Shown here: positions 4,927 through 7,617 of the stretch, piece by piece | How positions within the stretch are numbered: the stretch's first letter is position 1 | Layout of the letters: each line of letters begins with the position of its first letter | Origin: a bacterium | GTDB taxonomy: Bacteria > Latescibacterota > UBA2968 > GCA-2709665 | Assembly (NCBI GenBank): GCA_027619145.1 | Contig: JAQCGA010000183.1 | Coordinates: forward strand, 1 to 7,617 | DNA length: 7,617 bases | Reading direction: 5' to 3' | The notes under the pieces: model-generated | Told to the model about the DNA's origin: nothing | The model's database searches: none | What the model saw: only the letters and a program-made list of their open reading frames with translations | Position numbers and translations under genes: made by a program

Positions 4927-7338
4927 CTAAAAACGTACAACCTTCCCGGCTTCAACCTCCTGCTCCTGTACACCGCCCTCCTGGTCCACCAATACGATCT
5001 GCATGGGCTCACGATCCAGATTTGTCACATACACCGATCCATTCTGAATCGCATCTACGAACAGATGTCCTTTCGCCCGCAACGTATGCGTCTCTTCCAA
5101 CAAGCATGCGCTCTCCCCTTCCAGCGGAATTGAACAGCGCACCCGGTCCCCATTCATTTCCACGGTCGCTCCGGCATAAATCGAAATCTCGCCCGACCTC
5201 GCCCACTCGAATTCACAGATGCGCTTTCCTTCTTCAAAATTAGCCGCCACCAGGTATCCCTCGGTCGCCAGTGCCGCGCTATTCTCCAATCCATCCAGGA
5301 TACGCAACACCGCCGCAGCTGTCTCTCTGTGAGATTGTTCCGGAACAATCAATGCGGTCATCCGCCCCGCCGCCTCCCCCGCCTGCAACACAACGGCATC
5401 TTCTTGTCGAGACAATGTCAGATCATCTGCAATGGCCCGGTACGGCTTATAATAATGTCGATTGTGATAGACCACTTCACCTTCACCCACAAACACAATT
5501 CCCATCCGATCATCCACATTTACCCACGCTGGTTTCCCCAGGTGATCAATCACATCATCGGTCTCTTTTTCTCCAAGCCATCCTTTGTATTCATTCTTCC
5601 CATCTGGATGATAAAGCACACGCGCGCCCCGGCAATCGTGACCAATCAACGGGAAAGACTCATTGGTAACCCGCAAGAATCCCTGCTCCAGTGACTCCAA
5701 CATAAGGGTTTCCAACGCCACAAACCGTTCAAACGAGAGCACACGTCCGTCCGGCAAACTGGCAAACAGCACCTGCTGCCGCAAAGACTCCTGGCACCGG
5801 TCCATCACCATCGCGGCTGCAAACGCATCATCGTATTCCGCCACATTCATATTCTTCAACCGGTGGCTGTCTGGCCTGTCTCTCACCACTGGCCTACCCA
5901 TCCAGCTATCTGAACACGGCGCAATTGTGTACGTCCCTGCTTTGGGCAACGGCAACGCCATCACCGAATTCCGCCACGAAAATGACGTTTGCCCATTCAC
6001 ATGCCTGTGGTGTACGAACCCAGCATGTGGGTAAGACCGAACCCCCGCCAACCGCTTCTCCAACACCGGCTCCGGTGTTGGCTTCGGCCCCGGCCCAAAT
6101 AATCGATGCAACAAATACCCGTGCCCGACAGCCCAAATCGTGCCCTCGCGAATAATCATCGGGTCTTGCTGGTCATGTGCTTTCTCCGCAAACTCTTTCT
6201 CGTACATCCGCCCGTCGTTTCCATCTTGTCGAAGCTCCGAATTTCGTAACCCGCGTAACGCCAGCGCAGCCGCATCCGGATCGTCAAAAAATACCGATGC
6301 AATTGTGTGGGCCACCTCACTGCCCACGGTAGGTAAATAGTGCCAATCCATCCCCTGTACCGGCGACGGGTATCCCGAACCATCCGTAACCGCTTTCAGG
6401 TTCTCGTACACCCGCTTCCGGTTCCAGAACAACTCCGGAGGCAATGCACGACCCCACAGGGCAAGCTGGCTGGCGGCATTCATCAAACAGCGCAATCCCG
6501 ATGTCGTATAATTCGGATGCACCATCCCGTGATTCTCCGCCCAGTAATCCGGCAACGCCGTAAACGTCCTGGACGCACGCTGCTTCACCGTAACATCCCC
6601 AATCATCCCAAAATCATTCGCATCTTGCGGTGCCGAGCACGTTGAAAACATCCACTTCCGACACGTTGCCTCCCACGTTGCCACCTCTGCGTGTCTGGAC
6701 AGGAATAGGAAACAAGAGGTCAACCCATTTACCGTCCAACCATTCTCCTCCATCTGCGTATCCCAATACACCCCACTCTTCGGCGGCATCTTCCCAAAAC
6801 GTCCCGCATAATCCTCCAACACACGTCCTACCATCAACCACGTTTCTTCATCTACTTGATCGCGCAATAACAGGCAAATCCGCGCAAGACCGGCTACAGT
6901 ATGCCCACACTGACTCTCTCGAAAAAACCCCAACCCCCGCTCTCCCCACTTGGTACCACAGTGCTTATCGTTGCCCAAACCCTTCTCTGGCCGCACACAG
7001 TCTTCCGGCCCGGTATCATGCGTGAAACAAAGATACCGTACCGCTTGAATCGCCATCCGCTGGACTTCCTCGCGAGATATTCCGGCAACCTTCTCGTTAA
7101 ATTCGGGCGATACACTCGCCAGTGTTATCGCCTCTGCCGGCATCATGGTCTCAAGCCCGTACGCGTGACAACCCCCAAAAAAGTGCCCACAATTCGGCCG
7201 GTCCGACCACAAATTAAAATACGATGTACCCACCGGAATCCACTTCTCAATCACCCTCAAATATCGCCGACTCAGTTCATTCTCACCTGCCGGAAAACAT
7301 GGAGCTGTCAACTCCGTTGTATCCTCCACCCTCACCAT
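4927..7338 (-). CDS. Putative cytoplasmic polysaccharide-lyase-like enzyme (alpha-toroid plus beta-sandwich)
   Basis: This is an 803-residue soluble protein. Residues about 20-415 look mainly helical and carry conserved-looking aromatic and polar patches: NGWTVNGLTS at 199-208, ENHGMVHPNYTTSG at 268-281, and SPVQGMDWHYLPTVGSE at 325-341. Residues about 430-803 look mainly beta, beginning with SYPHAGFVHHRHVNGQTSFS at 435-454. A helical (alpha/alpha) toroid followed by a beta-sandwich is the plan of heparinase II/III-like, PL8, PL15 and related lyases. His270, His274 and Tyr277 are guesses at active-site residues. The exact family is not recognised; a glycosidase with the same layout is possible. 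There is no signal peptide and there are 18 cysteines, which suggest a cytoplasmic protein acting on imported oligosaccharides, consistent with the symporters downstream. The start at 7338 has AGGGAG 6 bases upstream; a GTG at 7341 is one codon earlier and too close to that site. Confidence 0.65.
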   Translation of the reverse strand: MVRVEDTTELTAPCFPAGENELSRRYLRVIEKWIPVGTSYFNLWSDRPNCGHFFGGCHAYGLETMMPAEAITLASVSPEFNEKVAGISREEVQRMAIQAVRYLCFTHDTGPEDCVRPEKGLGNDKHCGTKWGERGLGFFRESQCGHTVAGLARICLLLRDQVDEETWLMVGRVLEDYAGRFGKMPPKSGVYWDTQMEENGWTVNGLTSCFLFLSRHAEVATWEATCRKWMFSTCSAPQDANDFGMIGDVTVKQRASRTFTALPDYWAENHGMVHPNYTTSGLRCLMNAASQLALWGRALPPELFWNRKRVYENLKAVTDGSGYPSPVQGMDWHYLPTVGSEVAHTIASVFFDDPDAAALALRGLRNSELRQDGNDGRMYEKEFAEKAHDQQDPMIIREGTIWAVGHGYLLHRLFGPGPKPTPEPVLEKRLAGVRSYPHAGFVHHRHVNGQTSFSWRNSVMALPLPKAGTYTIAPCSDSWMGRPVVRDRPDSHRLKNMNVAEYDDAFAAAMVMDRCQESLRQQVLFASLPDGRVLSFERFVALETLMLESLEQGFLRVTNESFPLIGHDCRGARVLYHPDGKNEYKGWLGEKETDDVIDHLGKPAWVNVDDRMGIVFVGEGEVVYHNRHYYKPYRAIADDLTLSRQEDAVVLQAGEAAGRMTALIVPEQSHRETAAAVLRILDGLENSAALATEGYLVAANFEEGKRICEFEWARSGEISIYAGATVEMNGDRVRCSIPLEGESACLLEETHTLRAKGHLFVDAIQNGSVYVTNLDREPMQIVLVDQEGGVQEQEVEAGKVVRF

Positions 7339-7529
7339 CACATACTCCCTGTTGGTTAAATTGCGAACCGTTCATACTGGGTGTTGCCGTTTTGAAACCA
7401 CAATACGCTCGCTTCTTTCCTGGATCCCTTAAAAGCCCCACAGGGACGTATCGAAGAGCCCTTTCAGACGTTGCAGCAGAATAACTGGTTATCAAAGTCG
7501 ACAGCAAAACACGCAGATGGTGAATTGCT
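7339..7529 (-). other. Intergenic region upstream of the lyase-like gene
   Basis: This 191-base gap separates the stop of the partial upstream gene from the lyase-like gene. It contains the ribosome binding site at 7345-7350 and a short inverted repeat ATAAC-TG-GTTAT at 7481-7492, whose 2-base centre suits a protein-binding site better than an RNA hairpin. No strong terminator and no convincing -35/-10 pair was found. Confidence 0.35.
7345..7350 (-). promoter_or_regulatory. Ribosome binding site of the lyase-like gene
   Basis: AGGGAG on the minus strand lies 6 bases before the ATG at 7338. It favours that ATG over the GTG one codon upstream, which would leave only 3 bases. Confidence 0.7.
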
Positions 7530-7617
7530 TTATACAGCAGCCTGCATCACGTTCGTCTCCCCCGGAGCCATCTCTACGGTCTCTTCGCCACAGACCACAG
7601 ACGTTTTGTCTTTCCCA
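7530..7617 (-). CDS. C-terminal end of an upstream gene, cut by the window edge
   Basis: The last 28 codons of a minus-strand gene are visible, running from GKDKTSVV at the edge to PGETNVMQAAV and a TAA at 7530-7532. The sequence is protein-like, with alternating beta-type residues and a VEMAPGETNV turn. That kind of ending is common in C-terminal beta-sandwich domains of glycoside hydrolases and lyases, and it is loosely similar to the end of the neighbouring lyase-like protein (VEAGKVVRF). It is on the same strand as the lyase-like and symporter genes and may belong to the same cluster. The family cannot be named from this fragment. Confidence 0.55.
   Translation of the reverse strand, partial: GKDKTSVVCGEETVEMAPGETNVMQAAV

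Noticed and set aside
1..7617. CRISPR array, tRNA, rRNA or insertion sequence
   Set aside because: No evenly spaced long repeats, cloverleaf, ribosomal sequence, transposase frame or terminal inverted repeats were seen; the two repeats found have units too short for CRISPR and no spacers.

Overview
The window is bacterial DNA of moderate GC content. It looks like an environmental, carbohydrate-scavenging bacterium. The tandem sodium:solute symporters beside a polysaccharide-lyase-like enzyme, and the degenerate intergenic repeats of the 'CGCAAAGGCGCAAAGACGC' and 'CACGAAGGACACGAAG' types, recall uncultured Poribacteria, Latescibacterota or Planctomycetes. The sequence alone does not settle the phylum.

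Left part (1-1592). One plus-strand gene encodes a 12-helix major facilitator transporter (219-1391). Its stop codon overlaps a start codon (ATGA). That start opens what looks like the wreck of a second gene: a very short N-terminal piece, then, in another frame, a stretch resembling the C-terminus of a class I SAM-dependent methyltransferase. Two different pyrimidine-rich degenerate repeats flank this block, at 143-189 and 1547-1587. The second repeat writes the last codons of the broken gene and ends 5 bases from the stop of the opposing gene.

Right part (1593-7617, all minus strand). In transcription order it holds: the 3' end of a gene entering from the window edge (7530-7617); a large cytoplasmic protein of about 803 residues with a probable alpha-toroid plus beta-sandwich layout, like polysaccharide lyases (4927-7338); a 236-base gap with a possible small ORF and stem-loops; and two tandem SSS-family sodium symporters (3167-4690 and 1593-3089). 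By hand count these symporters are about 69% identical with no gaps over 498 positions. An intrinsic terminator lies between them, directly against the ribosome binding site of the second.

The likely logic of the minus-strand cluster is sodium-driven uptake of an oligosaccharide, uronate or similar solute by one or both symporters, and intracellular breakdown by the lyase-like enzyme. That link is inferred from gene order. The substrate cannot be read from the sequence. No RNA genes, CRISPR arrays, transposases or integrases were seen.
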